This document shows, piece after piece, positions 9,906 through 21,985 of a stretch of 64,000 nt of DNA. Source of the DNA: Homalodisca vitripennis (taxonomy: Eukaryota > Arthropoda > Insecta > Hemiptera > Cicadellidae); contig NC_060213.1 of assembly GCF_021130785.1 (NCBI RefSeq), positions 134,182,001 to 134,246,000 on the forward strand, given 5' to 3'. The position numbers were made by a program, and so were the translations under genes. Below the pieces are notes generated by a model. It saw nothing but the letters and a program-made list of their open reading frames with translations, was not told the origin of the DNA and did no database searches. The first letter of the stretch is position 1, and each line of letters begins with the position of its first letter.

Positions 9906-12189
9906 ATGAAATAGTTCCGATCGCGTGTTATTCGCCGACCACATGTTACTCTTGCCGTTGACCAGTTTGAGACACAACGATCCAACGATGAAAACAGACT
10001 CCCGGCAAAGGAGTAATGACAGATTGGGCGATAAGAGCCCCCAATATATCACTTTGAGAGACACGAGTGGCGTGTAGGGGGGTAGGGTAATTGGCTACAA
10101 CAGTTCGCTCAGGTGCACGGAACAGCTGATTATACAGAGTATGAATGGCTACTTGTTAATGGCCGCTTGTACCAGCACTGGAGTACCACAGGGTACTTGT
10201 TTGGCGGCGCAGCGCTTTCCATTGAATGCGATTAATTAAATAATTGATATGCGCCTTTACGCGAGCGTATTTCCTCGATATAATTGGCAGGGAAACAGCA
10301 TAATTAGGGTTATTTTGCAAACCAGTCCGTTTGTGGTGGTTCGGAAACCCAATGCCCAGACAGAGTCCGCTTAGTGGCTCTTGTATGTGGGACTATAATC
10401 GGATGTTTGGATAAAAGTTCTGTTTAGTTATGTTGTGAATTAACGTACTGTTTTGTGACAGCCAATAATTTTTAGGTCAATTAAGTGTTTTATCACTTGA
10501 CATTATCGATATGAACCGATTTCGAGTTTTACAACCGATTTAGAACAATGTGATTTGGTAAATCCCATCTTATATGACAGTTTGATCATAATTGGCAAAA
10601 CAATTTAATTTGAAGTGTGTTCTCTGAATTATGGGGGGAAGGCTGTAACGCTATGGAGATAAGAGAGCTATAGAAATATCGCCTTATTCATAAATACAAA
10701 AAAAGTAATTCTGGACTGAAAATGTTTAAATGACGCCAATGGTAGAGTTTTAAGAGCCGGCTGTTAGTAAACTGACCTTGAATTTGTCGTCATAAGAACA
10801 ATATTAAACCTTGTAGTCGTAGAATTATGGCAGGAGTCTCATTTTTAAAATATAATTTAACACTAATTTATACGCTATTTGATTTGTTAAGATATTTTTA
10901 AGAGTTGTTCAGCACAAAACTTAAATTGTGTTGCATTCTATGGTTTGAGTATTCAAAACGTATACACTTTACAACGAGAAGAAAAATAAATAAAAAGCGT
11001 TTGGATGCGTATCAATTGTATTTTTAAAACGCTACATCTCCCAAAATGCATGCATGGGGTTCAAAATTGTTTTTATGAGAAATAATGCAAGGTCATATTA
11101 CTATAACGGACTCTTGAAGCATAAATCTTAAGATTGAATGATTTTAAATGATAGTGCCCATTTCCGAATTCAATATTTCTAAGTATATTTCGTATTCCTG
11201 AAGATATCGAAGAACAAACCGACGTGATCCAGAAGGACGGAAAATTTGAACCCGGGATGAGCAGACAGTCAACAAGGCGTCTTCCGGTCTGTTCGGTCGT
11301 TAATGGTTAATAAAACTGTGGACAATTTGTGTACCAGTTCGGGGAAGTCGGCTGGAGACGGCGTGCGGAGCATTCAGATCCGAGCCACATGTCGCCTCTT
11401 TGGGAGGACTTCAAAGCTCTTCTTCGCCAGGAATAGACGAGTGGGACAGGACAGAAGGAACAGGTCTGCGGCCAGATCGAAGGAATCTGACCTCGGAATT
11501 ATGCACTTGGGCTCCCTGAGTGACCGAACAACATTTGCACTTAGCTCTAGATGTTCCTCCGAGCTCCGGTTTTACTAGGTACGGCATTCGTCTTGAGCAT
11601 TTTTCGTACTAAATGACGCGCGTAGGCAAGAGACCGTTGTCGTTAACAAGTCAGTTCCTGCGGTGAAAGTACGAAGATACGCCATCGGATACGCTCCATC
11701 AGACAAGGCGAGCAGTAACCAGCTGGACTGATGGACGTATCAGGGCAGCATGTCGTAATATGGAGGATGTAGACGAGCCTGGGACGAGGCCGACTAGATG
11801 AGATCAGACCCGACAGTGGTATGAAGATAACGCCACCGCACTGTGGGGCCAATATGTGGTAGTCATGTGTGTGATCCTGCCTGCTACCTTACGATTTGCT
11901 TGCATGGCCTCGATATAGCAATAATTCAGTCGATATGCTAATTCGATGGTAAAACGCAATAAAAATCAACAATTAACCCTATATTTAAATGTTTTGTCAC
12001 TTTCTGAGGACCTTCTTGATGTAATTCTTGATAGAAATGTCTTAGAGACATGAAGACCCATTATTTTGGAGTCCTCCGCCCATCCCTCCACCTCTTGGTA
12101 AATGAAAACCAGTAGAACTCTTACGTTCATTACACGATCAATCAAAACACTATTCACACAATTGAAATACTTCTACCTCGCCGTGAGGA
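9906..12189. other. no gene recognised
   Basis: 10000-10400 and 11230-11870 are GC-richer; 10400-11230 is AT-rich. The open frame 11303-11578 (+) is unrecognised. One reverse-transcriptase micro-remnant lies at 10171-10203. Otherwise I see no repeats or coding sequence. Confidence 0.4.
10171..10203 (+). pseudogene. possible LINE reverse-transcriptase motif remnant (very short)
   Basis: Reads TSTGVPQGTC, matching the GVPQG block of LINE reverse transcriptases, but similarity stops at once. This is the weakest of the six micro-remnants and could be chance. Confidence 0.3.
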
Positions 12190-12420
12190 GCCAACTTCTG
12201 CCAACAGGTGTTAATTAAACCGAAACTGCCAGTAATACATATCCGTCTATACAAGTGAGTTGAAGGGGCTTAGCTGTGTCGTGATTGACTGAAGATTAAC
12301 TCACCAACGACCAATGAGATCAATATGGCTTCTTTACCAGAGGCTGCCAGCTTTTTGATAATTTGATGCTGCCTTCCTCGGGTATTCTTGTTTATAGAAT
12401 CGGAAAGCTTAGACGTTAGT
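12190..12420 (+). repeat. solo arm/module of the foldback family
   Basis: AAACCGAAACTGCCAGTAAT, CCGTCTATACAAGTGAGTTGAAGGGG, GTCGTGATTG and GAGGCTGCCAGCTTTTTGA follow in the same order as in the right arm of the 7900-9325 element (reverse complement of 8836-9055). It ends in TTGTTTATAGAAT near 12400, as that arm does near 8840. This is a single module without an inverted partner. Confidence 0.65.
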
Positions 12421-13350
12421 CATATCTTACTATAATTTAACTTGCGATCATTTAAAAAATTGTCATTCTAAATTTTAAAACTCAGTGCGTGATAAAAAAT
12501 TGTTTAATTATTAAAAAATAGACAGTAAAAATTTTAAAAATTTAGTACAATATTTGTTATAAACGGTTTCGACAAATAACCAAGAAAATGCGTTTTATAA
12601 GGAAAATAATCGTTTGTAATAATAAGGATTGAAAGGATAAAATGTAATACTTTCTATTTTGCCATTATTGTATGTTGTGATAACTAACAATAACACGTTG
12701 AAATTAACTATAATTGTTATAGAAATTACTAGAAATAAAGTAACAACATTTACTTTAATTATACTTTAGTTGAACACAAAATAACAATTGGTTACTGTTC
12801 CACACATGTATTGTTTTATTTATACGAGAATTTAGGATACAATAGAAATTACAAAACTTTAACTCAAACCATTAAAAATGTAGTTTTAAGGTAACGCACG
12901 GACACATGGATGAGCAAAATAAGACTCCAAAAATTACTGGCGTGTGACATTTCTTACTTCCTTCAACTGTACAAATCACCTGGTGAAGTTATTGAACAAC
13001 CCTCACCACAAAGCGGAATATTCGCTCTTTGTCTTGTAATTGTGGCCTCCTCATTATGATCGACGCCGCAGAAGAATCGCTCAGCTCCAAAATCACTTAT
13101 CGTGTCATGAATGTCTGCATGATACGCGCGAGCAGTTGTGATTGTGGGCCAGCCTCACGGTGATTACAAGATAGGATCGGTCCGACACCGCGGTGATTTA
13201 CATACGCGCGCCAACCTTGCTATAAATCACCGGCTCGGACATGAACGCAGCTTTGCAGTCACACTTTCCGTCCATCATCTGGACATTGCCCACACCTCCG
13301 TCCACTTGAAGACATCACCAGTACCGTTTCTCTTACAGGACATCCCACAG
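12421..13350. other. no gene recognised
   Basis: 12421-12890 is very AT-rich. 12900-13350 is GC-richer with CpG-containing stretches and a 74-codon open frame (13138-13362) that I do not recognise. Confidence 0.4.
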
Positions 13351-13407
13351 AGATGTTGCTAGGGATGGGAGATGATGCTAAGAATGGGAGATGTTGCTAG
13401 GAATGGG
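13351..13407 (+). repeat. three-copy tandem repeat, 19-bp unit
   Basis: Three adjacent units of the form AGATGTTGCTAGGGATGGG (19 bp each) with two to four changes between units. The period equals that of the minisatellite 350 bp downstream, but the unit sequence differs. Confidence 0.75.
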
Positions 13408-13627
13408 ACCAGAAGACGAATGTTCCCTTTGAAATATTTTGGCAGAAGTTGAGTTACGAGATTCAACGGAAAAAGATACAGCTTCCTTTTGCTGAAAAGA
13501 GACCAGTGTAATGCTATATCGGCTGAAACTATGAAAGAGTCGTTCCTCAACCGCAATTTACGCAGCGTTTTGTACCAAATCACGGAAATGGACAATTGAC
13601 CCAATGTAATTAATCGGGAGTACCGAA

Positions 13628-13700
13628 ATTCGAGCGGTCTAAGACGTTGGACTTTGGATCTGAGTTAGGGATAGCGCAGGTTCAACCCCTGTGACACATT
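13628..13700 (+). mobile_element. tRNA-derived SINE head (truncated)
   Basis: GCGGTCTAAGACGTTGGACT followed by GCAGGTTCAACCCCTGTG has the A-box and B-box layout of a tRNA. It matches the SINE on the minus strand at 18550-18600 almost word for word. The body is missing because a PLE fragment follows directly from about 13700. Confidence 0.65.
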
Positions 13701-13756
13701 TTCTGTAGTTTAGTTTTAATAATTAGTGTTGTATTTAGTTTTTTATTAAGTGAACG
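13701..13756 (+). mobile_element. fragment of PLE terminal repeat
   Basis: TCTGTAGTTTAGTTTTAATAATTAGTGTTGT..TTTTTTATTAAGTG matches the front third of the PLE terminal unit (compare 9628-9676 and 47500-47560). The unit then breaks into the 19-bp minisatellite at the point where other copies continue CACGTTTTAGAG. Confidence 0.65.
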
Positions 13757-14424
13757 TCCACACGGAGAGGCATACTCCACACGGAGTGGCATACTCCACA
13801 CGGAGTAGCATACTCCACACGGAGTAGCATACTCCACACGGAGAGGCATACTTCACACGAAGAGACATACTCAACACGGAGTGGCATACTCCACACGGAG
13901 AGGCATACTCCACGCGGAGAGGCATACTCCACGCGGAGTGGCATACTCCACACGGAGTGGCATACTCCACATGGAGAGGCATACTCCACACGGAGTGGCA
14001 TACTCCACATGGAGAGGCATACTCCACACGGAGTGGCATACTCCACGCGGAGAGGCATACTCCACGCGGAGAGGCATACTCCACGCGGAGTGGCATACTC
14101 CACACGGAGAGGCATACTCCACACGAAGAGACATACTCCACACGGAGTGGCATACTCCACACGGAGAGGCATACTCCACAAGGAGTGGCATACTCCACGC
14201 GGAGAGGCATACTCCACACGGAGTGGCATACTCCACACGGAGAGGCATACTCCACACGGAGAGGCATACTCCACACGGAGAGGCATACTCCACACGGAGT
14301 GGCATACTCCACACGGAGTGGCATACTCCACACGGAGAGGCATACTCCACACGGAGAGGCATACTCCACACGGAGAGGCATACTCCACACGGAGAGGCAT
14401 ACTCCACACGGAGTGGCATACTCC
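13757..14424. repeat. 19-bp minisatellite, ~35 copies
   Basis: The unit CACACGGAG(T/A)GGCATACTC is 19 bp and repeated about 35 times with few variants (GTGG/GAGG, CACAC/CACGC). Because 19 is not a multiple of 3, three units give 57 bp and each frame repeats every 19 codons. That keeps all six frames free of stops and produces large fortuitous open frames on both strands. There are no spacers, so it is not a CRISPR array. Confidence 0.97.
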
Positions 14425-15721
14425 TACCTTGTCAGTATAAGTAGGCAATGCTAGTAGAGAGTACTGGTCTCGACGCTCCACGTCAGCGTGTGGTGTACCA
14501 TTGACAGTAACTCAGGGATGCCAACATTGCGGAGTGTGCGACAAGTACAAGGCTTCCACTTGTCAGCAAGAGCCACTACTAAGATTAATTGTGCTAACCC
14601 AAGATTAATACCCGACCCACCGGCGGGACAGGCTGGCCGTGGAACACGCCTTTATGCGTCGTATAACAATTGTGTCGATGGGTTTCATCACTTATGTCGA
14701 TGGGTTTTGTCACTTATAAGAACAGTACTCGTCACAATTTCCTATATTCCCCTAATTTCCCTGCATCAGGCTTTATGTTTTTCACCATCATTTGATTTCT
14801 TGACAGTTTGTGAATAATGCAGTGTCTGAGGGCTGCAGAGGCTCTAAAGTTATAGTCACGTTTGCGATTACAGTATTTAGATCGGTCGTATCATTACATC
14901 GTAAACATTAAATGGCTTATCGTAACGATCAATCACTTCTAGTCATTGGGAAAATTGATTGTCAAGAGGTGAAAACCTCAAAGACAGTAATCGTAAGTAA
15001 AAACTTCTGTTTTTAGTATTGACCTCATACTCCTAAGATTTTAATAGTTCTAAGTCGTCGCACATTCGGTGAGAATACGTAGATGTATCTCTATAGATTG
15101 TCTGAGGTTAAGAGGGAAACCAATATATTCATTAAAAATTGTTTTATAATCTATAACACTTTTAATTCAAGTCATGTACCAAAGCAGTAAAACATTAGAG
15201 TGGTTTCCATCATAACAATACTCCTTCACTACCTTATGGTAAATCTATGAAGGAATACAGCGAAGGCGTTATTTGATAATACAAATAATAAATTTATTAC
15301 TATTACGTTCATTGATGTTTAAAAAATTTGGAATTAAATAAGATAGGCGTATAAGTATTTATCATATAATATCCTGAGCATTAGGCTTCAAATTAGCTAG
15401 TAAAAATCAAACAAAACAAATTAATGATGAATGAATCATAATAAGACGAGTATACTGCATACGTACAGGCAAAACAGGTTAAAAAGAAGTCTCAGCCGAT
15501 TGGAAAATATGAATACTGACCGAAGAATGACAATTTATCAAAACTGACATATGATATTTCTATCAAAAGTAAATCATATGTGTCCATGGTTCCTATATTG
15601 GGGCGGCAGGAAACGTCAGAAAGTTTCTTGCGGCGGTTGGTCTCCTAGTTATTGGATTGATATAGGTTAATCTACAGATTATGGCAGATTGTTAAACAGG
15701 GGATGTACTAATATACGACTG
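14425..15721. other. no gene recognised
   Basis: 14440-14830 has an open frame (14488-14817) without known motifs. 14830-15720 is AT-rich sequence with no recognisable element. Confidence 0.4.
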
Positions 15722-15985
15722 TTCAAGTGGGTGGTAAAGTGAGATAGGCTGGAAACGCGTTTGTGAGTAACGCCAGATTAATCTGTAGTGTAGCGTATCA
15801 GATACACGCGATCAGATACGGTGACTAAATAACACCTATCGGTAACTGATACGGCGGTGTGGCCGGTTATCACGTGATCTGCAATCAGATAGGTCAATGT
15901 TTGAGGTGTAATAGTGGCAGGCTGGAGGATATTAACCACATTGACTAGGCAACAAGAAATACAGTGTAATGAAACATTGGCTCCA
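15722..15985 (+). repeat. dispersed repeat R1, partial copy
   Basis: TTCAAGTGGGTGGTAAAGTG through AACAAGAAATACAGTG matches 17636-17900 closely, with small gaps. It ends just past a GAAACAT block. No coding sequence was recognised. Confidence 0.75.
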
Positions 15986-16384
15986 CGTTTTCAAACATAA
16001 TTCGTCAGGTTCAACGTTTTTAAAATTTTCCAAAATCCTCAGTAAGCACTTTTTATCATCATTTCCACTGGTCAGGAAATTTTGAAATAGCCAGGTAGAC
16101 CCAAATGGCTTATTGAGAAAGTTCTTGAGAATTTTCGTAGTGTGCAGGATGCTTATATTCTGTAGCTGTATGGACCTTCGGAGCTTAAAGTTCACTATAA
16201 TGAAAAGAAACACCATCAACGTTTGATAATGTCTTCTAAGTCCAGGCAGGCTAAAACAAATATTTCTAATAGCCGTAACCCAGCGATTGCAACCTGTGAG
16301 GTAATCAACAATTTTAGACCATCCAAGAAACCCCTGAAGCGTGATGGACCCGAAACAAATTGCTTCACAACACAGTGAATAATG
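15986..16384. other. no gene recognised
   Basis: A minus-strand open frame (15932-16390) overlaps repeat R1 and has no known motif. Nothing else was seen. Confidence 0.35.
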
Positions 16385-17310
16385 ATGCACTCTCCGTAAC
16401 CCTCTTTGTAGATGACACCAGTTTGGCTTTAAATCATAGTGATTACCAATACCTTACCCAACACTTTGATTTGACTTCGTCCCATCTTCTGGAGTGGTTG
16501 AACACCAATAAACTGTTTCTTAATATCTCAAAAACCCAATCTTATAGAATTATTTCACTCCAAAATAACTCTAAATATTCCGGACCACTTTACTTAGAAC
16601 ACTCTCACTCTTAACAGTTCACTCTGCACTACGTTTCAAGGGGTTCATTTAGACTTCATTCTAGAGTGGGATTCCCTCATATACATGTTGGCTAAACATC
16701 TCAGTAACATTTACTCTGAGGTGGCTATACAATATTGCCACTTGGAAGACTCTCAGACTGGGTTGTTTGATTCAAAGATTATTTACTTTATTATTTTTTG
16801 GGGCTTCTGTAGTGTAAACTTTCTGCATCCAGAAGAAGGCACTAGTGATCGACTGCGGATTTTACCGACGGGAAAGCTGCAAAGAGCTCTTTCGATCAAG
16901 TATGACCCTCACTCTCGCCAGCCTGCTAGTTTATCATACACTAGTTTGTGTGTTCCAAAATAAACATCTGTTTTCAGATCTTGGACACAGTTATAATGCA
17001 AGATACGAAGAAAATCTTGTAGTGGACAGATATTGACTGTCGTTAATTCAGCAATCAGTTTTCTTTTTGGGATCTAAGTTGTTTAATTCGCTACCAAACA
17101 GTTTAAAGAAACGTAATGAATTAAAATCTTTGAAAAAAATCACCTAAAAAGCTACTTTATTGAGAGAGTTTACTATAGCCTTTAGTACAGACATACTTTC
17201 CTAGGTAGTTGATGTAATATTAGATAAATGTTGTTTTTTGTTTATTTAACTATCCATTGCTATAAATATGATCCGTTGTACTAATTGCCCAATTGAATTT
17301 GAGACACACA
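16385..17310 (+). mobile_element. decayed LINE 3' portion (Jockey/CR1-like)
   Basis: Starts with LFVDDTSLAL (catalytic F-x-DD box), then LLEWLNTNKLFLNISKT. After frameshifts come KLFNSLPNSLKKRNELKSL and a C-terminal ERVYYS-like piece near 17160. At least three frameshifts or stops break the frame (around 16612, 16840 and 17035). It ends near a short (AC)n run at 17306. Its arrangement matches the LINE at 5288, but the copy is clearly older. Confidence 0.8.
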
Positions 17311-17389
17311 CACACAATTTTCAGAGTTTTATTGTAACATAGAAGAAGTTTGGAATTTATTTACTTCCGGGAAAACAGTTGTACACACT

Positions 17390-18220
17390 GGAATTCTGCG
17401 AAAGCGAATCAATCACTCACCAATTAACAAGATGGTGTCAATAACGAACACATATAAAAGTGTTAGTTTTGCTTAATTATACTGCAAAGCGAAAACTACA
17501 TATGTACTTCCACATACTTTTCCCACAGTGACCTTCTAATAGTCATAACACAATATGTATGGTCCAGGACATGCTAATTTGTAGTGGTGCATTAGTTTGG
17601 TAGGGATTTATTTAAATATGAGATTATTCCGGCTATTCAAGTGGGTGGTAAAGTGAGATAGGCTGGAGCCTGTTTGTGAGTAACGCCAGATTAATCTGTA
17701 GTGTAGCGTATCAGATACACGTGATCAGATACGGTGACTAAATAACACCCACGTATCGGTAACAGATAAATCACGGCTATCTCGTGATCTGCGATTAGAT
17801 AGGTCAATGTTTGAGTAGTAATAGTGGCAGGCTGATGTTCAAATTGACTAGGCAACAAGAAATACAGTGATGCCAAGTCCATGTGGCAATGAAACATCGA
17901 TTTTTATTTACTTCCTGGAAAAACAGTTGTAAAGCTCAGTGATCGCTACACCGGAATTGTACGAGACGTTCAACCTGACTGACATGACAACTCTACTGGG
18001 TATTCCAGCCATTCTCCAGCAGGTTCCTGGATAAGGGCTGTCGGAGAGGGCAGTGACCTTCAGGGCTGCTAATTAGGCTCCATCCCTACAAGGGTACGGT
18101 ACCGCTGGAGCTGGAGCAGAGGCTGGACTGGAGTCGCCGATTCTTGGTACCGATCTCCGGTTTGAAGTAACCGATCGTACTCGTAACGACCTGGTCGCCT
18201 TCTTGATTATTGGCCTCTTC
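17390..18220 (+). repeat. dispersed repeat R1, longest plus-strand copy
   Basis: About 830 bp match the reverse complement of 32440-33290. Shared blocks include AGCGAATCAATCAC, CACCAATTAACAAG, GTGACCTTCTAAT, CAAGTGGGTGGTAAAGTGAG, the TATCAGATACACG region, GGAACCTGCTGGAGAATGG (inverse), CTAATTAGGCTCCATCCCTAC and CTGGTCGCCTTC. No terminal repeats, polymerase or transposase motif was recognised. It could be a solo LTR or a non-autonomous element. Confidence 0.75.
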
Positions 18221-18389
18221 ATCATTCTATTCTACTGGTTATGACGACAATTTCTTAAAATTAATGTCGTTCTTTCCATGCTTGGTGTATTCTCTTCATC
18301 TTAGAGTCACCGATAAGTTTATGACTAACCATATAACTTTCCATTAACAGTTTAAAAATCTCAAAAAATTCTTCGCCGCAAATTTATTT

Positions 18390-18610
18390 ATTCTTCTTTT
18401 TAAGGAGAGTTCAACCCTCTTTTGAACCTTTTCTGCTCGTCTTCATGGGCATCTGGCCTATGCGATGATCTTATCAAACAGAATAAGGAGGAGAGTCGAT
18501 ACAGTACAAGGTCGATGGTACTGATAAAAAGTGCAAAGGTCACGGACAGAATTTGAACCTGCGCTATCTCTAGCTTAGATCCAAAGTCCAACGTCTTAGT
18601 CCGTAGTAGA
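18390..18610 (-). mobile_element. tRNA-derived SINE, minus strand
   Basis: On the minus strand the head CTAAGACGTTGGACTTTGG followed by GCGCAGGTTCAAATTCTGTC has pol III A/B-box layout like a tRNA. The body (CTTTGCACTTTTTATCAGTA, then GACCTTGTACTGTATCGACT) matches the SINE at 62140-62345. The anticodon arm is expanded and no acceptor stem closes, so it is not a functional tRNA gene. Confidence 0.75.
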
Positions 18611-19166
18611 GAACTCTTCTTATAAACCTCTCTTCGTTATAGGACAATCACATAACACAAATTTTCAAAGAGAAAGCTAAACTTGGTTGATACACAAATT
18701 TATAATCTTATTCTTTATTCAGAGTCAGCTGTACAAATTGTACCTGGTATCGTAATCTTATGTAGTATAATTCGTAGCAAATGAGCAAAGTTAATGTTAT
18801 CAGCGTGGGCTTCGGCAGCACCGAGAGGCCGGAGGCACTCGCATTTTGGGTGGCGGAGTGTGATCAAGAATAAAAACAAGTTTTGAGTGTTTTTTTCAAT
18901 AAAGAGTTACTTTTTGTTTGGCAATGTTTGTTTTTGTTGAATTTTTGTGTTTGGAGAAATGTACGGGGAAAAAAAACACGGAAGTACAACAAAGCGACGC
19001 ACAAGCTGAACGGGCGGCGAGACTCTGCAATCACGTTATCTACTAGACGCTCGACTTTGACCTCTGTCTGAGGATGTGGAGGGGTTTGCGATAAGACAAT
19101 TCCTGTTTTATATTGACGAAATATTGTTCTACGCTAATCTAGTAATCAGTAGAAACAAAATGTCAA
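18611..19166. other. no gene recognised
   Basis: Contains a short GC-rich run (18805-18860) and an unrecognised open frame (18883-19071). No other features. Confidence 0.4.
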
Positions 19167-19640
19167 CTAACGATTCACGTCTGGGTGTGGTCGGTATAAT
19201 CCCAAAGTAGGTACCGTAATACCTCCCTCACTTTCACTTTTGGCATCGTCAGATGATTCCGAATCTGATATGTTACTGACAAAAACATCACTCAGATCGT
19301 CAACATAACCTTATTGACTGAAATAACTATCAGACAAAACAAAACAATGAAGAGATCAGCTGTTGAAGTTGGGATCAAATCAGCTGACGAACAAAGGTGA
19401 AGTTGACAAACCTCTACAACACAATGTAAAACTGCAAAATCACCGCCATAGAGTATAAAGGTTCACTACCTACGTTTTTACATCCAACAACTATCCGCTT
19501 GCGTATATCGCAAATTTACCGCATTTGGATAATTTATAAAGCAAAGTATAAAGGATTTACCAAACGTCCGACATTTCGGACGTCCGAGGATTTGGCCAAA
19601 ACAACGATGTCCGATATTTCGGACGTCGGAGTGCAAAGGG
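19167..19640 (-). mobile_element. piggyBac-like transposon, 5' end only
   Basis: On the minus strand the fragment begins CCCTTTGCACTCCGACGTCC directly after a TTAA (19641-19644), the target site and terminal pattern of piggyBac elements. Two subterminal palindromic blocks GTCCGA(A/C)ATTTCGGAC follow (19566-19582, 19609-19624). Further in, 19167-19310 encodes a serine/aspartate-rich stretch (SNISDSESSDDAKSESEGG) like the acidic N-terminus of piggyBac transposases, ending at a stop. The catalytic domain is absent. Confidence 0.7.
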
Positions 19641-19644
19641 TTAA

Positions 19645-20021
19645 TATATTAACAATATTTTACTTATAATTACAATCTACTTAACCAAGCACCTATTACT
19701 GTCAAAGAAGAGTTACTAACAAAGAATATAGAAAATCAAATTCAATAAGAATTGTCAAATATTCACAAATGTTAAAGCAATTCCTAGAGGTTTACCCCCA
19801 CCTAATCAAAGCACCTGCTCTATTTCACTTACCGAGGTTGCCGGGATTCCAGGAACCAGCAAAATTTATCTGTTTGCCCCCAGCTATCAGTTGATCTGGC
19901 AGATAAATAGGTGCTAGTCGAACAAGCACGATCGTGACCGAACTAACCCGAACCAACCCGAACGTGATGGCGAGGCGTGACCGGGTGCATTGTCGCCACT
20001 CTGAGAGCCAGCCCGGCGACA
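19645..20021. other. AT-rich, then a GC-richer segment with a possible minus-strand exon
   Basis: A possible exon 19833-19913 on the minus strand has a strong donor (CCTCG|GTAAGTGAA) and a weaker acceptor (TTGTTCGACTAG|). Two frames are open; one contains DQLIAGGKQINFAGSWNPG. I do not recognise the protein. It could equally be an untranslated exon or chance. Confidence 0.25.
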
Positions 20022-21985
20022 TCTTTATAGCTACAGTATTGTACACGCTGGCTGCTACCTGTCCTGCTCTGGCGTTCTCTATATTACTACAACTGATATA
20101 CTGTACTATACAGTGTGTGAGGCTCAGGTCAACAACATCTTTATAGCTACAGTATTGTAGCTACCTGTCCTGCTCTAGCGTTCTCTGTATTGCTACAACT
20201 GATATACTGTACTATACAGTGTGTGAGGCTCAGGTCAACAACATCTTTATAGCTACAGTATTGTACGTACTGGCTGCTACCTGTCCTGCTCTGGCGTTCT
20301 CTGTATTGCTACAACTGATATACTGTACTATACAGTGTGTGAGGCTCAGGTCAACAACATCTTTATAGCTACAGTATTGTACACACTGGCTGCTACCTGT
20401 CCTGCTCTGGCGTTCTCTGTATTGCTACAACTGATATACTGTACTATACAGTGTGTGAGGCTCAGGTCAACAACATCTTTATAGCTACAGTATTGTACAC
20501 ACTGGCTGCTACCTGTCCTGCTCTGGCGTTCTCTGTATTGCTACAACTGATATACTGTACTATACAGTGTGTGAGGCTCAGGTCAACAACATCTTTATAG
20601 CTACAGTATTGTACAAACTGGCTGCTACCTGTCCTGCTCTGCCGTTCTCTGTATTGCTACAACTGATATACTGTACTATACAGTGTGTGAGGACTCAGGT
20701 CAGCAACATCTTTATAGCTACAGTATTGTACAAACTGGCTGCTACCTGTCCTGCTCTGCCGTTCTCTGTATTGCTACAACTGATATACTGTACTATACAG
20801 TGTGTGCGACTCAGGTCAAGCAACATCTTTATAGCTACGGTATTGTACAAACTGGCTGCTACCTGTCCTGCTCTGCCGTTCTCTGTATTGCTACAACTGA
20901 TACACTGTACTATACAGTGTGTGCGACTCAGGTCAGCAACATCTTTATAGCTACGGTATTGTACACACTGGCTGCTACCTGTCCTGCTCTGTCGTTTCTC
21001 TGTATTGCTACAACTGATATACTGTACTATACAGTGTGTGCGACTCAGGTCAGCAACATATTTATAGCTACGGTATTGTACACACTGGCTGCTACCTGTC
21101 CTGCTCTGCCGTTCTCTGTATTGCTACAACTGATATACTGTACTATACAGTGTGTGCGACTCAGGTCAGCAACATATTTATAGCTACGGTATTGTACACA
21201 CTGGCTGCTACCTGTCCTGCTCTGCCGTTCTCTGTATTGCTACAAACTGATATACTGTACTATACAGTGCGAGTCAGGTCAGCAACATATTTATAGCTAC
21301 AGTATTGTACACACTGGCTGCTACTCTGGCTGCTCTGCTAGTGTGTGTCTCTACTGACATAACGTCTGTATACAACTGATATACTGTACTATACAGTGTG
21401 TGAGGCTCAGGTCAACAACATCTTTATAGCTACAGTATTGTACACACTGGCTGCTACCTGTCCTGCTCTGGCGTTCTCTGTATTGCTACAACTGATATAC
21501 TGTACTATACAGTGTGTGAGGCTCAGGTCAACAACATCTTTATAGCTACAGTATTGTACACACTGGCTGCTACCTGTCCTGCTCTGGCGTTCTCTGTATT
21601 GCTACAACTGATATACGGTACTATACAGTGTGTGAGGCTCAGGTCAGCAACATCTTTATAGCTACAGTATTGTACACACTGGCTGCTACCTGTCCTGCTC
21701 TGGCGTTCTCTGTATTGCTACAACTGATATACGGTACTATACAGTGTGTGAGGCTCAGGTCAACAACATCTTTATAGCTACAGTATTGTACACACTGGCT
21801 GCTACCTGTCCTGCTCTGGCGTTCTCTGTATTGCTACAACTGATATACTGTACTATACAGTGTGTGAGGCTCAGGTCAACAACATCTTTATAGCTACAGT
21901 ATTGTACACACTGGCTGCTACCTGTCCTGCTCTGGCGTTCTCTGTATTGCTACAACTGATATACTGTAATATATAGTGTGTAGAC
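20022..21985. repeat. 116-bp tandem repeat (satellite), ~17 copies
   Basis: The unit is 116 bp and contains CTTTATAGCTACAGTATTG, CTGCTACCTGTCCTGCTC and the small palindrome ACTGTACTATACAGT. Copies 1-6 and the last five carry CAACAACATC and GAGGCTCAGG; the middle block (20700-21290) carries CAGCAACAT and GCGACTCAGG. One copy near 20140 is shortened and one junction near 21318-21372 is scrambled. 116 is not divisible by 3, so the open frames here (20567-21296) are artefacts of repetition. Confidence 0.97.

Noticed and set aside
13757..14424. CRISPR-like appearance of regular repeats (also 35581-36333)
   Set aside because: Units are contiguous with no unique spacers, no cas genes are present, and the DNA is eukaryotic.
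13735..14481. Several 140-250 codon open frames on both strands
   Set aside because: All lie in the 19-bp minisatellite. A stop-free unit not divisible by three keeps every frame open, so the frames carry no coding evidence.
18550..18605. tRNA gene (also 13632-13700 and 62270-62345)
   Set aside because: A and B boxes are present but the acceptor stem does not close and a shared non-tRNA body follows, which identifies tRNA-derived SINEs.
20567..21296. Overlapping 86-166 codon open frames
   Set aside because: They are repeats of the 116-bp satellite in shifting frames; units with indels simply move the frame.
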